This document shows positions 14,201 through 28,440 of a stretch of 64,000 nt of DNA, piece by piece. Under the pieces are notes generated by a model. It was not told where the DNA came from and did no database searches. It was given only the letters and a program-made list of their open reading frames with translations. Made by a program: the position numbers and the translations under genes. Origin of the DNA: Micromussa lordhowensis (taxonomy: Eukaryota > Cnidaria > Anthozoa > Scleractinia > Lobophylliidae); contig OZ026600.1 of assembly GCA_964020085.1 (NCBI GenBank), forward strand, positions 9,485,948-9,549,947, in the 5' to 3' direction. Each line of letters opens with the position of its first letter. The first letter of the stretch is position 1.

Positions 14201-17200
14201 TATGCGTTTTCATCTGTCGTTGTTTCGAGATTTCGCGCCAAAATATTTCCCGCCAAAATTCGACCTTAAAGACCTCGCTCTGTTATTGAAAGCCGCGTGG
14301 CTCTTGCAACTCAAAAACCGCATCTGTCTTCGAATTTTTCGGCAATAAATTACTGTAATTTTTGGAAATTTTCATGCAAACCCAGCATCCCACGATAATA
14401 CTTTAATTGCAAAAAGGTCTTGATAAGAAACCACAACAATAGCAGGCACCTTCGTATGTCGAAGACTCAACAGAGATAACCTGGATATCAAAATAACATA
14501 TTGGATGACTCACTGGGTATTTAGTTATTTGTACTTGTCTTATCGACCGGACGCCTAAGCCACCAACTAAAAACAGGAAATCACGTTTTCAGATTTTAAG
14601 CTGAGATTTACGTGACTACACTTTCTGGGAATAAATATACCTTATTAAATTCAGTTTTTGGTGAAATAGATTTGATGCAAAAAATTTTGAAGTCCACTCA
14701 CAAATGCTTGATTGATGATGTACGTACGATCAGTGAACAAATTGAGGTGGATAAGTGCGGTTAGTAATTCCACACAGGTTATGCAAAGTTTAATATATGA
14801 ATCAATATGGGAGAACAGTAAATGTCACAAAAAGGTAAACTTTGAATAATAACCCAAGCATTTTTCAACCCCTCCTTCTGAGTTCAGTTTTCAAGTAATT
14901 TACATGGAAGCGACTGCTTGTTCCTTTGGTCAATTGTTATCGTAACAGGACATTTCGCCAACATACAACCGGAAAAGCCTCTTGTTTCAAACACGAAAAT
15001 TTGAGCGGCATACAGTATTGAAATTCTTTGTTGGCTTCCGCTCAGCAAATTGATTACGAACACAAGAAAAATGTACAACCCCTAACCAAGCAAATGTTTT
15101 CTTCTAGGAAAACTGTACTAATTGAAACTTGTCCTTCCGTGACATGAAACAACTCAACTCACACCTTGGTGAAGCTAAAACAAAGACCTCTCAAAAGCAA
15201 TGTGTTGACATCCCACTGTTTCAGATAACAATAGAAAACATCCCGAATTATCCTGATCGGGCGTAGCGTCACTTTTACATAACCAGTCGATATGAACTCG
15301 TTTTAACTTTACTAAGAATATTAAATGCACTTATTCGGTTCGACTGATTCAGTTTAATAATGTTTTATGGAAGGAGTTGAGAGTACTAGTTTATTTATAG
15401 GCATGTTATTGATAGAGAATGACGAAGCTATTGCTTTCACTACCGTGACGGTAAAATGTACAAATGTCTTACCCAGGGAGCAGTTTTGGAATACAAAAAA
15501 AATTCCACATTTTCATTATATTTGATCAGGAAGACACTGTTTAAGAACACATCATTGCATAAACTAAAAGGAAGCGGGAACGTGTTTTCTCGCCGCTGCC
15601 ATGATATGCACTCACCGATAGCAGGCCGATGAAGTATGCCTTCTTCCACTGATGAGAGATGCAACCAACTGCTGGATGTTCGCAAGTTTTAAAAACAACT
15701 GACGTATTTAAGTGCTTTAACACAAATGCAATATCGCTCTTCAAGATACGCACTTCAACAGAGAAGTGAACTAGAAAACGGAAAACAATAATAGCGGTTT
15801 TTCTGTTACGTCACAGCCAATAGTTCGGCTTTGGTTGAAATTGTGAAGGTGGGGCACAGCAGGGAAGCAAAAGTATGTTATCGATCAATAAAACCAGCCA
15901 ACCACAAGTACTAGAAAATTGTACATCATACTTTCCGATAAAACAAGCCAAATATCATCAAATCGAGCAAGGGATCCACATTAGAACATGAATAATTGTA
16001 GTACAGTTGGACTCAATGGCAAATAAAAGATAAAGAAATTATAATCGGCACGTTCTTTCATTGCCTAATAAAAGGTCAGTTTTAAAAGGTTTAATTTTCA
16101 GCTCCGTTTTACAAAGAGACAAAAGATAGGGAATAAATCAGATTAAGCGTCAACTCGGGTCACGTCAAACGTTCTACCAGAACTGGTTCAGCCCACCAGT
16201 TTGTTTACTTAGGTATAATTTAGGTATCATATTTATCCAAGCAAGATAATTTTAAGGGCTAAATAATTCGAATTTGTACCCCTCTGTCGATTTTTTTCGA
16301 ATGAGTGTTTCTCTCAGTTTCTGCTCTGTTTGTTTTGAAAGGTGGAAATGTCACCCTTTCAGCACTTTCTACAGGTCTACGTGAAGATCCATGAACACGA
16401 GACCAGCCGGCTGCAAGCGCTACACCTCGTAGCACAATAGGATAACCTGATGATTGGATCAGATCTTCTCGAGATAAACGGATGTATTTTAGTCTATAAT
16501 CCGTTTCACAGCTTAGCAATTTAAGACGATTGTTGCCAGCCATATTTACCATAAGTGGTGCGGATTGAGCATAAACACAAGTCACCGATCTCACCTGTGT
16601 CGGATAATAAAATGCTCGATAGAAGCCGCCTTAAGTTATTACAAACTCCTCTGACGTTATTTTTGGCCATTGTCTAACTCTGGATTCCTTTTTCTATATT
16701 TAGCTGGACAGGGCAGCATGGAAAAACAATTTGTAGAAATAATGGAGATGTTTATACAAGAAAAGGTCACCTGTGGAGTGGCGACATGAAACGCTGTTAA
16801 GTGACAAAAGCTTTAGGACAAGCGCGCCCGGGCTGCGTAGGAGACGTATGCCTCCTGACCTTGACTTAACTAATGTTCGATTAGAATGTAATTCAAGAAT
16901 ACTCTTTGTGTAATAGAAGTTCTTTGATAATTCTTTGCTTACTACAAAGTTGAAGTTTAGGAACGTAGTTGAAAGATTGTCAACAATCCATTGATATTGA
17001 CACAGCTGTGAATGTTTCGTGACTGTTCGTCTATGTTTTGTAGAGCTTCCTTGAGAAACAGGAAATACAAGGAACGTTTCTTGAGAGCTACACACGAGTA
17101 CCATAAAAATTCCATTCTTTTCTGCCACAAAAACCACAATCACTTCTCAGTTGTGGCAGTCCATGTGGCGGCAGATTGAGGTGACTGTCCAGAGAGATAA

Positions 17201-19585
17201 TCCCATGAGCGGCTACACAATGTAATTAAGTTTGATATATTTACGTAACATGATGGGCTTGTTGAGCAAGGCATCGGAAGCCCGCATTCTTCCGAAGACA
17301 TAACATCTTTCTCCACAATTCCATAACCGGAGGTATTTTACCAGTTACGTTTATTCTAACAATGACAAAGGAAAAAATAAGTAAGCTTGCAACTATGCGC
17401 GGAAATTGAGTTGAGTTTGAAAAATGTTCTTTAATTTGACTGACAGTGCAGCGGAGCCTGTCTATCGCCATAGTTTACAGTCTTAATAGCTTTTTTTTCA
17501 TTTTTGATCAGTCATTCAAAACCAAATCATAACCGATTGAAAACTATTTCCAAATTGATTAGCTTAGACTGGGAGGTATAAGGTATAGTAGTCGACAGTC
17601 TAGCCAAGATGACCTCTATCACATTAACGACTGTTCTTGTTTTGATGTTTTCCATCTGTTATTATCAAATGAAGTTTTCCACTCATACCTGTGTGTAGTT
17701 TAAGTCGCCGTCAGGCGTTGTTAACCTAAACATCTCCCGTGTTCATTCCGATGACGTTGAAGTAATGTTGGAGACAGACTGTAGACAATAAAACCTGATC
17801 AGATGACACACATAACTTCCAGCAGAAATGTGATTAGCATCGAACATGCGGCTAGTGTTGTTTTTGTTGTTTCAAGTTGGCTAGTTTTGCCATTTACAGA
17901 AAAGAAGAACTTTCTACGGTCTACGGTTGAAAAACTGATATTTACATGTACACGAATTTTTCAGCTCACAGAATGCGATTCTTTTCAAAATCTCAGCATC
18001 GCCGAGTTTATTCTTTCAGCCTCGATATTTTAAAAAAATTATATACTTATAAAAAAAAGAATATATATATACAGTTGTTTCTCACGTGGACAGCCAAAGA
18101 GATGTTCCACACGTTTTCGCATTTGATCCTTCACGAAAATATTCACGCAACGCGCATCGTAACGTTTTTCGCTGAAGTCTCAAAGTTAAGATAATTTAAG
18201 GATATTTAGAAATTATTTTGGATTTTTATTCTCAACTCTGAGTGTTCTTTGCTATTTCCTTGAATTTGACAATACTCAGTTCTGTCAAGAGACTGAAAGA
18301 ATCCACTTAAGAGCGTTCGTTAGATTTTTTTGAATTTTTACTGCAGTCAGATAATGAGTTACTTGTGTCAGAAATGCAAAAAAAATTGGGGGTCACCGAC
18401 TTAATTCGTTTCACAGATAAAGGGTGTGAAAAACTACCCTGATTTTGACAATTGGCGCACGCAATTCAGCATGGTCTGCAGGGGTATAGTTAAAAATATC
18501 GAAAGGGGAGTCAACGGAGGCAAACGATCTTAGTCAAATCTTGTGTGATGTGGAAGTGGGTCTGTTGCGTAAATAATTCCTAGTTTTATCATATTTTTTG
18601 CAAGACTTGACCCTGGAAGAGACATTTGAAACTGCCGCACAGATCAACGAAAAGCTCAAAATCGGAATTCGATGGTGCATTTTGCAAAAAAGAAATTCAA
18701 ACTTCTAATCGATGATTTTCTTCATTTTTTCGCGAAACGTATAGAAAACTGGTAGAGAAGATGATCCATCAAAAGAAAATAGGAGTCACCCAGCGTCCAA
18801 GATCGTCAAATCCAGACAAAGCTATAATAATGGCCACCTGCTCTATCATTGTTCGTTTTATTACTTAGCGGGCGCTCAATGTAATTTTCAAAATGGCGGA
18901 TGCTGGAAACACCGATCGGCATGAATCTTCTTCCTCTACTCCTTGTTCTACTGCAATTTGTTTTTGGAAAATGTTGGCCTTAATTGATTCAAAATTGGTT
19001 GATTTTGAAACAAAAATTAGAGATATTTAGGGGTTTTTCGAGATACTTAGAAAACGTTTTGTGATATTTAAGTTTTTTCTTGAGAACTTCCAGAAAGGTA
19101 CTTAGGTGATTTTTTCGTGATATTCCTGGAAAGGGCTTATCTCAAAATAACTTAAGAAGGATTTTTCTTGGGGAATATGCCCCATATGGGGAATTAACTA
19201 TCTTATCCAGAAGCAAGCGCTTAATCTCTCTCCACAGTACTCCAAGAGAGTTTGTCTGCCGGGCTAGATACAGCCCAGATACAGTTGCCTTTAAATCGGT
19301 TTAAATTTAAGCTACTCTGTCTCCCCATGCTATGAATTTTCTGTTAAGGCCTAGCCAAAAGAACACACGGCCACGTTCTTGCAACATCTTTTTACCACAG
19401 CACCATCATTCAACTTCTTGAAGGATGCTCAAACGTGAGTTGTGAGGAACAATGTTACAATAAGTATAAGTTGGTATAGTAGGTAACGTTAGTATTGTAA
19501 ATTATGTGTGTGTCCAATTCAATAAAGAAAAAAACAAAAACAAAACAAAAAAATAATGTTGCAATATGTTAAGCTAAGTTATTAC
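11277..19585. other. Gene-poor stretch upstream of the astacin gene
   Basis: About 8.3 kb without a gene I can support. The longest open frames (16259-16594 and 16700-17143, both minus) have no domain, no splice support and no signal peptide. The astacin 5' UTR exon and promoter probably lie somewhere in the part nearest 11.3 kb. Around 18.3-18.6 kb is a segment sharing the phrase AATTGGGGGTCACC with a repeat at 51.8 kb, suggesting a dispersed element. Confidence 0.45.
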
Positions 19586-20010
19586 AGCAAGATAATAAGT
19601 AATGGTAATAGGACTGAGTGGAGTCCAATTCGGTCTGCAATCATACAAGTGATAACAAAATTGAACGACCGCGCAGCGGGAGTTCGATTTGTTTATCACG
19701 AGTATGATTACAGACCGAATTGGAAGACACGAAGTCTTATTACCAATTAGTCATAAAAATTACAATTTCCGAGAAAAGAAGAATAGCCAAGCTATGAAAG
19801 AAAGGGAAATTTTGCATTAAAATGCTGACAAAGGAGAAGTAAATTGTTTCATGTCACTCTGAAATTGAGATTGGTTGATCTAAACTACAACTGTGAATGT
19901 GATTGGCTTATTGCACTGTCCAATAACAAACTGTCCGGTAACAACTTCAACAAGTGAATTAGTGGAAGAGGAAATTGTAATTTTATGATTAGCATAATAA
20001 TAATGGGTAA
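19586..20010 (+). repeat. Dispersed repeat, copy A
   Basis: This sequence, from the GTAATGGTAATAGGACTGAG region onward, recurs in opposite orientation at 27560-28024. Shared blocks include the ATCACGAGTATGATTACAGACC region and the stretch around AGCCAAGCTATGAAAGAAAG. It is non-coding. Probably a non-autonomous transposon; the ends are not well resolved. Confidence 0.65.
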
Positions 20011-22049
20011 TTAATAAGTATTCGATAGGTAGGTCGATGAGTAATCGATAACATCGATAAATAATCAGAGACAGCGAGAGGCAATCGATATGCCACAAAC
20101 TGAACGTTTTGGTCATCGATTAGTCATCGATTATCCATCAGCAATAATCAACGACTAATCAGTTGATTTCTCGTTGATTGATCCATCGGTTGCTTATTAT
20201 GAGCCCGCAAGCAGTATTTGACGCAATTATTGTCGAGTTTACTCTCATTCGCGCGTCGATCCCCTTTCAAATCTTAGAACATGTTTTACAGACCTTGTTC
20301 TGGGCACTAAAACGGAAAGCATCCTTGTTATCTTCAGTCACTTCCTTGAAACGTCAGCTTGAAAATTTAACAACGTAAAATACAACTTTACGCATGCTAT
20401 TACGTAATGCCGCATCACAAATCAGTGATGCTTCGACTGAGTTTCTCAATTTTTTTCTATGCGAGGGCATAATTCCTTCAAACGTTAACTGAACATTCGC
20501 GGTATATTTGTTACTGTTAGAGTTTCTAGAGGTTTCTGTTATTTTCCGGGGTTTTTTAATGAATACGGTATCCAAGTTTTATTTAGAACATTAGGTTGTT
20601 TCTCAAAAAAAGAAATAGGCGTCCAGTCCCGAAAAAGCGCCCTGTCTCGAATAAGCACCCTACTTTGAGGTACCAAAAGTAAATAATCGCCCCGGGTACT
20701 AAACAATCGAATCATTACGGGATATGACTTTCCGGTAGCTCTGGGAAAGAAGGACAATGGTCGTTGGCGATAATCCCTAGATCGACGGTAGTATTCAAGC
20801 GGACGCAGTAATGTAAATTGGCATCTACGGCTACTTCAGCTCTTTAGACCTTGCCACAAATCCTATTTCAGTTTGAAAGTCGTGACAGAATCCACATGCT
20901 TGTAGCCGGTGATCCATGTCGAAGACGAAGCTCACACAAAATATAGCACTCAGAAAATTAACACAGACTGACAAACTCACCTTACTCTCGACTGATCAAT
21001 GAATATTGCACCGCGCTAAGTTCTGCCGTATTCTGGAAACCTCTTTTAGCCGGACCAGTCAACTGATTAACTATTCGTGGACAGACTATTTCGCCACTTG
21101 CCTGCCCAAGCTTGTGCAGTTTACGGCATTCATTAGATAACGTGGTGGTTCTTTTGAATGTTTTGTTTCACTTGTGAAACCGTTTTCAAGATGCGTAAAG
21201 GATCAAGGACAAATAGCTTAATTAAATACAAGTGATAAACAAATTTTTAGCACAATGTAAACGGTTAAGCATGCAAACATAACAAAGAAGCGCGCTTGAA
21301 ATCAATAGCTATATCATCGCTCTTTAGTGAAACATCCGTGTTTGACAAATTAGTTTTTCCGCAGTCTTCTCTTTTGATTTCAAACAAAAGCGCCAAGCTC
21401 CCAGTCACAACACTGGATTCTGGCCACAATATAAATGCGCAGTAAAAAGCACACCGGCAGTGCATCTCGTCTGTAATTATAGTACTTCCGCGGTATTCAT
21501 ATTCAACGCTGATTGCTTTAATTGAGTTGAACTTCAATAGATAAATCCATTACATCTTTACATGGCGCCATTTGTCTTGCTCGTTTTCGTTAAGCCGAGG
21601 TAATTTATCTCATCAGAAGAAAACAATTTACAAAACACAAGGTTCATGCTTTACATGCCTGATGGTGTATGTCACTAACTTCCAACCGAGGCAAAACGCA
21701 GACGTCGAAAAGATCAGCCGCCATCACGGCCGCGGTCACGTGATGTTACCATAGGCCGATGCGGTATTCACTCGTTAAAGCCAAGGGCACTATTTTACCC
21801 AAACAAAAGCTCTGTCCATCGCACTATCCTTAAAATGGTTCGAAATGGTAGCCTTTGTGCTTGCGGTCGACGTAGTCTACCTGTACCTACCTATTTTCTC
21901 GTTTGTTTCACTATTTCTGCGTGATAAAGGCAGTAGATGTCTGCACACAGGCTCTGAAATAATGGTAACCTTATCACCCTTTGGTCTTATTCCAAGTTAG
22001 TTCTGGACCGGACTACCATGGTTTGTTAACTTTTCATGTCGAATATACT
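20011..22049. other. Intergenic, repeat remnants
   Basis: No gene seen. Around 20.0-20.2 kb there are many ATCGAT motifs. At 20.6-20.7 kb a segment with repeated AAGCGCCC/AATAAGCACC-type phrases resembles a degraded transposon. Confidence 0.4.
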
Positions 22050-22200
22050 GAATGCGCCGCGGAACGAGCAAAGGCAAAGCCGCGTGGGACGAGTCGACGA
22101 ACAAGACGGACGAGTCGGCGAGCGTTCGCCGGCCCGCCTCGCTCGCCATCTCGTCACCTGCAGCTTTGCCGAAACTCGTGCCGGGTGCTCATGCCACAAC
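22050..22200. other. GC- and CpG-rich island
   Basis: A sharp local rise in G+C and CpG in otherwise AT-rich DNA, with recurring GGACGAGTCG-type motifs. Overlapping frames are open on both strands, as expected of GC-rich DNA. It could be a CpG-island promoter, a GC-rich transposon segment or a stray exon. Nothing decides between these. Confidence 0.45.
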
Positions 22201-22581
22201 GCATGAGAACAGAACGTATCTAACACAAAATGCCACGGAATGCTGCGCAATAGAGCAGAGAGAGAGATTTTTTCTGGAAGTTGAACACGTGGCTGTTGAT
22301 GTGGCCCAATGCAATCGTACTTGCTTTTCAGTAAATAGGTAGCGGGCCCAAGGGATCTAGAATTATTTTTACTTTTTATACTTTTTCCCCCAAAAAACTA
22401 TGATCATAGTCTCTAGTTGGGCAGGCCTGTAGCTGTCCAAACACCGTTTGTTATTGGCTTACGAGACAATACATAAATGATCCAAACAATGCCCATATCT
22501 CTTGAAACAATAGAAAGCGACAGGTTACCAGAACCAATGAAAATACAGGTCTGGGAGAGGTGCTAGACTACTCCTCTTCTT

Positions 22582-22606
22582 TCCCTTTTTTTTTTTTTTT
22601 TTTTTC
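22582..22606. repeat. Poly-T tract
   Basis: An uninterrupted T run of about 20 bases. A second homopolymer, G12, lies near 22891-22902. Confidence 0.8.
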
Positions 22607-23299
22607 GTTTCCTTTCTATTTTATTATCATTTTTAACCTTTTTTAACCTTTAGTTTTTACATGGCATATGTTGCATTACAAATAATAATACGCATTACTG
22701 ACATTAGTTTTTTTTTTATTTTCAAGAACCATCGAACGAAACGCAGAGTTTTCCTGACCGCTTCCTTTTTTTAGAAAAATCATGTGCAGCTTTTGATCAT
22801 TCGAGAATTTGTCGAACTGTATTTCCAACCTGAGAACCCAACAGGAGACGACGGCCATCCCAGACCTTTTCATACGGGAGTCCCCCTGTGGGGGGGGGGG
22901 GGTATTATAGCCGAGATACCTCAGCCATCTTGTTGTCGCTGGAGAGAGATTTAACGATCACTGATTTGGAACCTTTCTTGCAAACTGGGTCCTCTGTCGT
23001 TCATTCAATAAAGAAATACAGCGTCGCCAGTTTTTCGTTCTTGTTCTTATCACGTGTATACCGAAAAAAATATATATTTCACTGTGAGTAGGCAAATTTA
23101 TGACTGATTTAAAATTTGCTACAAATAATATAGTCCCGTTTATAATTATTCTGGCACATAGTAAGTGATAATCGTAGCTCGTAGTCCGCCTCACGTTCAT
23201 ACGATTTCTGTGCGCCTTCGGGGAACCCTTCCAGCACTTAATTATTTTTTAAGCCGACTCTTTTTGATCTTTGAACACCTGCTATTATGTGAATGACGT

Positions 23300-23560
23300 C
23301 ATGCTAGGTCCACACTACTTTCGGTCCCAATTGTCGTGACATCATCGTTTTCGAAAAACTCGGTTTTCAAATTTTTCCAGTCCACACTAAAATGCAAAGC
23401 CGGCGTTTTTAAATTCCTCCGGTTTGAAGAGCGTTTTCGAAAAGCTCCGTTTTTGTGACGGATTAGTGGGGAACGATATAGGCCTGACCGTAGAAATAAA
23501 ACTGCGTTTTCAAATTTCTCCAATTAACACCGCTCTCCTCGTCATTAAATGTTTGTTTTA
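23300..23560. repeat. Dispersed repeat fragment
   Basis: Recurrent phrases such as GTCCACACTA, CGTTTTCGAAAA and TTTTCAAATTT are arranged in both orientations, typical of a degraded non-autonomous DNA transposon. No coding content. Confidence 0.4.
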
Positions 23561-23767
23561 TTCTTCCTAACTTTTTGCAAGTATGCTGTCAGACCTGTGT
23601 GCGGGTGGCACTTTTCATCAATAACAATAGCGTTTTAATTTTAAAAAATTAATTCACCCGTTAACATTGTGTAAATATTTTAAATATTTTGCATTTCTCG
23701 AATCACTCATTTCCCGAGATGAAAAAACGCAGCAGTCTATTGTTAGTCATCTCATGTTTTTGCTATG

Positions 23768-23988
23768 CACGGCTGTTTATGTACAGCACAAACAAGAGGT
23801 CTAACAAACATCTCAATATTGAACGAAACAATGTTTAGTTTAAATGTTTGAAAGTGACTAATTGCCATTTACTTGTTGTTGAAATGATTGTCATGCGCGC
23901 TCGCATAAATTATTTCTTTCCGTCTACGTCTCGTGTGACGTGCGAGCGAAGCAACTTGTTCGCGAAATTGAAAGTCGGCAATTGATAA
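23768..23988 (+). promoter_or_regulatory. 5' flank of XKR-like gene 1, conserved with gene 2
   Basis: The block from CTGTTTATGTACAGCAC through CTCAATATTGAACGA recurs at 31977-32065 upstream of the second XKR-like gene. The intergenic DNA around both is otherwise unrelated. It was therefore copied with the gene and probably includes promoter or 5' UTR. No TATA box is assigned. Confidence 0.5.
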
Positions 23989-26900
23989 ATGGATGAACCA
24001 CATCCAAAACTATCGCGATCAAGACTAAATTTAGATGATAAACAGAAGCAGACTGTACGAGCTCTGAGAAGACAACTTTCGACTCATTCCACAAGCAGTT
24101 CGACCACAGAAGGTGACCATGTGGCACAGCTGACTGAAGAAGAAGTTCTTCTACTTCGTAAAGTTGTACAGACTTTAACAACTTTTACAGCGGATTCTGA
24201 CTCGATTAGAGATGACGTCGATGGCAGAAGAGTAGATCGAAACTGGTCAGTGGAAAGCTTTCTCTCTTCAAGCCATGGAAGCACAACGTATGTCAATCCA
24301 GCACGGTTTTATGTTCGCGTCAAGAAGGAGGAAGTTAGAGCTGTGGAACAAGTCTGTCTCGAATTAGACGACGAGGAATTAAACACGGAACCTGCCACGA
24401 ACGGTTATGGACATCTAAACAGTAAACATTCATCCTTAAACGAATACCACCACGATTACAAGCATTATTATGGCTACAGTGTCGCTGTGACTCAGCAAAA
24501 CCTGTCAAGCGAGCGGCCTGCCAATGAAACCGTGACAGAAGCTTTACCAGAGGACGAAATCAAATTCTTGAGCAATGGACGCACATATAAAGCCGGCCAC
24601 ACGAGTAAACTCAGACATTTACCACCACGAGAGCGTTTTAAACAAGCTGCTTATTTAGTAATGGATAATTTAAAGATGAGGCCACGTAAATTGGATAAGG
24701 ATTTCTCCGAACTGTGGAGAAAACGAGGTAACGCAACATGGCTCGACGTATTTTTATCGGTTGTGGCGATCGGAGCTTTTTTCGCCGACATTGGCACCGA
24801 CCTCAAGGTTGCAGCGGACCATTTCACTGCAGGCAGCATCTGGTGGGCGAGCTTCACTGTCATGTTAGTTCTGCTGCCGTCAGTGGTCACAAATCTTTTC
24901 TCTTTCTTCTGGTACAAAGAAGATGACGAGCAAAGCGAAAGACGACCGAAGAGTGGCTGGAGAACCGTTGCAATCACGCATTTCTTTCTAGTGGGGCTTG
25001 TTGAGAGGTGAGTGTTGCTATGAAGACTAGCACATGCATCACTTGTTTTCACTTAAAAGCAGGTAATAATAATATTCCGTTTGAGCAAGTACAACAGTTT
25101 GTCTAATTGTAGCTGCGCGTTGACCCCAAACACTCAGGGGAGCAAAATCAACATAAGCAATAAATCTGTGACGAAAATCCATTGCACAGCGCAAAAGAGG
25201 GGGAAGACTAAGAACAGAATATTTCACAACATCCCGCCGCCTTAAATCGACTGAGAATTGCAATAGATCGTTTTCACTGTCACGCAATAAAAAAATAAAT
25301 CGAAAACTATCCAGTGCAAAAAGCTAAGAAATTGTGATGTTATAGAAGATCAAAAAGTAAGACACTTCTCCAAGTTTTAGCCCTGTGCGTTTCCCCAAAC
25401 TTCAGATATTCGTCGAAATGTTTCGCAGAAATTTACAGAGCTCAGTATGAAAACGCCATGTTGGTGTACCTCCATGGTACACCAATATGGCGACCGGAAA
25501 ATAGTGTAAACATCTGGAACTTACTTTGGCTTTCTAGGCGACTGATTATCAGTATTGAAAAATCAAGTAGTTACATAAGCACTTTTCCTAATGCTCTAGC
25601 TTCTAACAGGGCTCAAAATCATGAGATAAGTATATATTTTTCAACAAATTTGATCGTAGCCTTGTGTCACGCACCTCCACAACCCGAAAATTCAAAATGC
25701 TCTGGTTTCCAAACGAAGCACGCTATTGAGCTGTACAGTTGTAAACAGATATAAATATGTCACCTCTTATACCTGATGAGGATGAAAACTTTGGTGGATC
25801 TTTAGTTTTAGATTTTAGAAAGTGATGACGTCACGTGAAAACGATCTATACTCTAGTTGTCACACAACGGTTCTTCCCGGAAGCGATGCGTGACCGCCTG
25901 GCGAGAGATGAAAAGGAAGCTATTTAGGAGGTGACCCCGAGAACAACGCCAAGTTAAAAATGAATTCGAAAAATTACTAAAATACGTCGAACTTATCACG
26001 TTGTTGTTGTGCTGAGGACGGCAAAGAAATGCGCAAGGATTTGTAACTTACGTGCACAGCCATTGTTCTACTCTTCAATCCTTTTGTTTGGTGGCGTTCT
26101 CGTTGCCGTTGCAGTCATAGTTTGCTTAAGCTGACTTAAGATCCCTATTGTCTGTAGCCTGCGTATTTCCTTTCACGTTTTCAGTGTGAAAGGAAATAAT
26201 GGACTTCTGCACGAAAGGTAATTGTACTCGAACCTATAGAACTTTGGAATCAGATGATCACAGTCAAACTAAGCAGTTAAACTGCGAGTAAATCGAAAAG
26301 GAGAGCAAAAAAACAGGAACAAACTATTTCCAAAGCTGTGTCACCTTTAACGAGTAGTGCTCGAGTGACAGAAAGAGAAAGCTGCTCCTGGACTGTCTTC
26401 GTTGTTAGGTTTCTTGCTGATTCCCTTCATTTTTCGTTTTTACAGGTACTGGAGAATTCTCGTCAAATCGTACAGAATAAAACGGCAGAAGGACAACCGC
26501 GTTGTTGATCACAAATTATTGATAGCCATGAATCTTGATGTAGCGTTACTGCAGATGATCTTAGCCTTCACAGAAGACGCGCCACAGCTTGTTTTACAAC
26601 TTTATGTCCTTGTGTCACGCCGTTACGTTGATACATTACAGGCAACAAACATCCAAGACTTATGGACCATGCTGTCGATCTGCTTTTCGTTTATCTCCTA
26701 TTCCAGAGCGGTTGTCAACTACATAAGCTGCCTTCGTGACTCGAAACGTCATAAAGGCCAGTTACGTTGGTATGGTTACCTCTCAATGTGGTTATGGCGC
26801 GCTTTCATGATTATTTGTCGAATACTTACTCTAGTTTTCTTCGCAACAGAATTCAAACTATGGTTCTTTCTAGCTCTTTTGATTCATTTTTTCATAGTTC

Positions 26901-27325
26901 TCGCGTTTCTTAGCCGTCACGAGGTTTATTTCTTTCCAGGGAACAAATGGAAGCAGCATTTTGTACGTGCTTTAATGTCTTATATTCATCTGTTTTGTTT
27001 CTTTTGCTTAGAAGGTGTGCGAACGATACGCTGGGCATTTAAATACTACATATTGACTTTCATCGAGATTTTGATTTTTTCGCTTCTCTGGTTCACGAAC
27101 AAAACGAGACATTTACCGCTTAGAGTAGAGGTGGCGGGATTTATTATAATTTATTTGTTCTTCTCATTGGGCCTGATCATGATGAGTATTTACTACGGGT
27201 TTTTACATCCTCGATTTAAGGAAGCTCGCTTCTCTTTGTCCGCTCCTTTAAAGTCTGAGCTTGCAGACCGAGATCCTAAAGAAACAGAGGTGTTTCAAAA
27301 ACAAAGCTTTGAACTTTGGATTTAA
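23989..27325 (+). CDS. XK-related (XKR) family membrane protein, tandem copy 1
   Basis: Exons 23989-25007 and 26446-27325 join AG to G across a GTGAGT/TTTTTACAG intron, giving 632 residues. The first ~245 residues are hydrophilic and Ser/Asp/Glu-rich, unusually long for the family. A DDVDG motif lies at 75-79. Hydrophobic spans follow at about 251-271, 283-308 and 325-339, then several more in exon 2. The family-typical EDAPQLVLQLY lies at about 383-393. XKR4, 8 and 9 are known caspase-activated phospholipid scramblases of the plasma membrane; scrambling here is inference. A paralogue of the same exon structure lies at 32245-35451. The intron holds a TA-flanked miniature element. The start was chosen because both copies share ATGGATGA there. 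Confidence 0.9.
25266..25846. mobile_element. TA-flanked miniature element in XKR-like intron
   Basis: It starts GATCGTTTTCAC and ends GTGAAAACGATC, with TA on each side. The middle holds the palindrome TTGGTGTACC...GGTACACCAA (about 25461-25485). 581 bp, no transposase. It is absent from the intron of the second XKR-like gene, so it probably arrived after the gene duplication. Confidence 0.65.
26167..26200. repeat. Short hairpin in XKR-like intron
   Basis: ATTTCCTTTCAC is mirrored by GTGAAAGGAAAT across a short loop. Function unknown. Confidence 0.5.
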
Positions 27326-27559
27326 ATAAGACTACAAGTAAATGCTGGGTTCTCAGAGTAGTCACAGCGAAAAAAAAAAACAAGTTTAAGGAGTTCTGTC
27401 ATCATAGTTTGTGTCGTTATTCTAACGTTCAAAATAACTTCCATTTTGTAGAGAATCTAAAATAATAGTTTTCTAAGTGTAAAAACACCAGTAAACTAAT
27501 GATAAGCTGAACTAAGCATAAATGCTTATTTAGAAAAAAAATTACGCATTGCCGACCTA

Positions 27560-28024
27560 TTTTATAAGTAATCATAAAAATTTCCAATTTCCTCGATTGT
27601 AATTGGTTTAAAAAGACCCCTATTTTCCACTAATTCACTTGCCAAGTTGTTATCGGACAGTTTGTTATTGGACAGTTTGTTATCGGACAGTTCAATAAGC
27701 CAATCACAATCAAAGTTGTAGTTTAAATCAACCAATCGCAATCAAAGTTATAGTTTAAATCAACCAATTTCAATTTCAGAGTGACATGAAACAATTTACG
27801 CTTCCTTTGTCAGTATTTTAATGCAAATTTTCCCTTTCTTTCATAACTTGGCTATTCTTGGAAATTGTAATTCTTATGATTAATTGATAATAAGACTTCA
27901 TGTCGTCCAATCATACTCGTAATAAACAAATCGGACTCCCGTGCGATTTGGTTATCACTCGTGTGATTACAGACCAAATTAATGGCACTCCACTCAGTCC
28001 TAGTGCCATTACTTATTAATCAAT
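27560..28024 (-). repeat. Dispersed repeat, copy B (inverted relative to copy A)
   Basis: Reverse-complement relative of 19586-20010. This copy has internally amplified pieces: the TTATCGGACAG phrase (next entry) and a doubled AGTTTAAATCAACCAAT phrase. Together the two copies bracket XKR-like gene 1 in inverted orientation. Confidence 0.65.
27647..27695. repeat. 18-bp minisatellite
   Basis: About three units of GTTAT(C/T)GGACAGTTT. Copy A has a single equivalent. Confidence 0.65.
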
Positions 28025-28440
28025 GGATGTTATGAAAAGTAATAATACTAAGAAACTGAGTGCTTGACTTCATGAATATTACTGTGTAGTCTTAAAAACA
28101 AGCTGTGACAGTTAATTGCTGTATGCATGCTTTCCCTTGGGTCACGGAGGCTGAGTTGGAATAATAAAGCTTTCCCTTTGACTGATGTACCGTCTTTTAG
28201 TATTCTTAAATGTTTCATATAAGAGAGACCGGGATAGGGTTAACGGACAACTGACAAATACCCAAAAATTTAACTGACAACTGACATTTGTCAGTAGTAA
28301 CAACTTACAAAAGGCTTTAGCCGTTGTCATTTGTCATTGAAAATAACTTGGGTGGAAATATAATTACTTTAACCTTTGTTGTTTAATATTGATCAGTTTT
28401 CTAGTAGAGAGTTTTCTATGAAGTCTGTTAGTATTAGTCA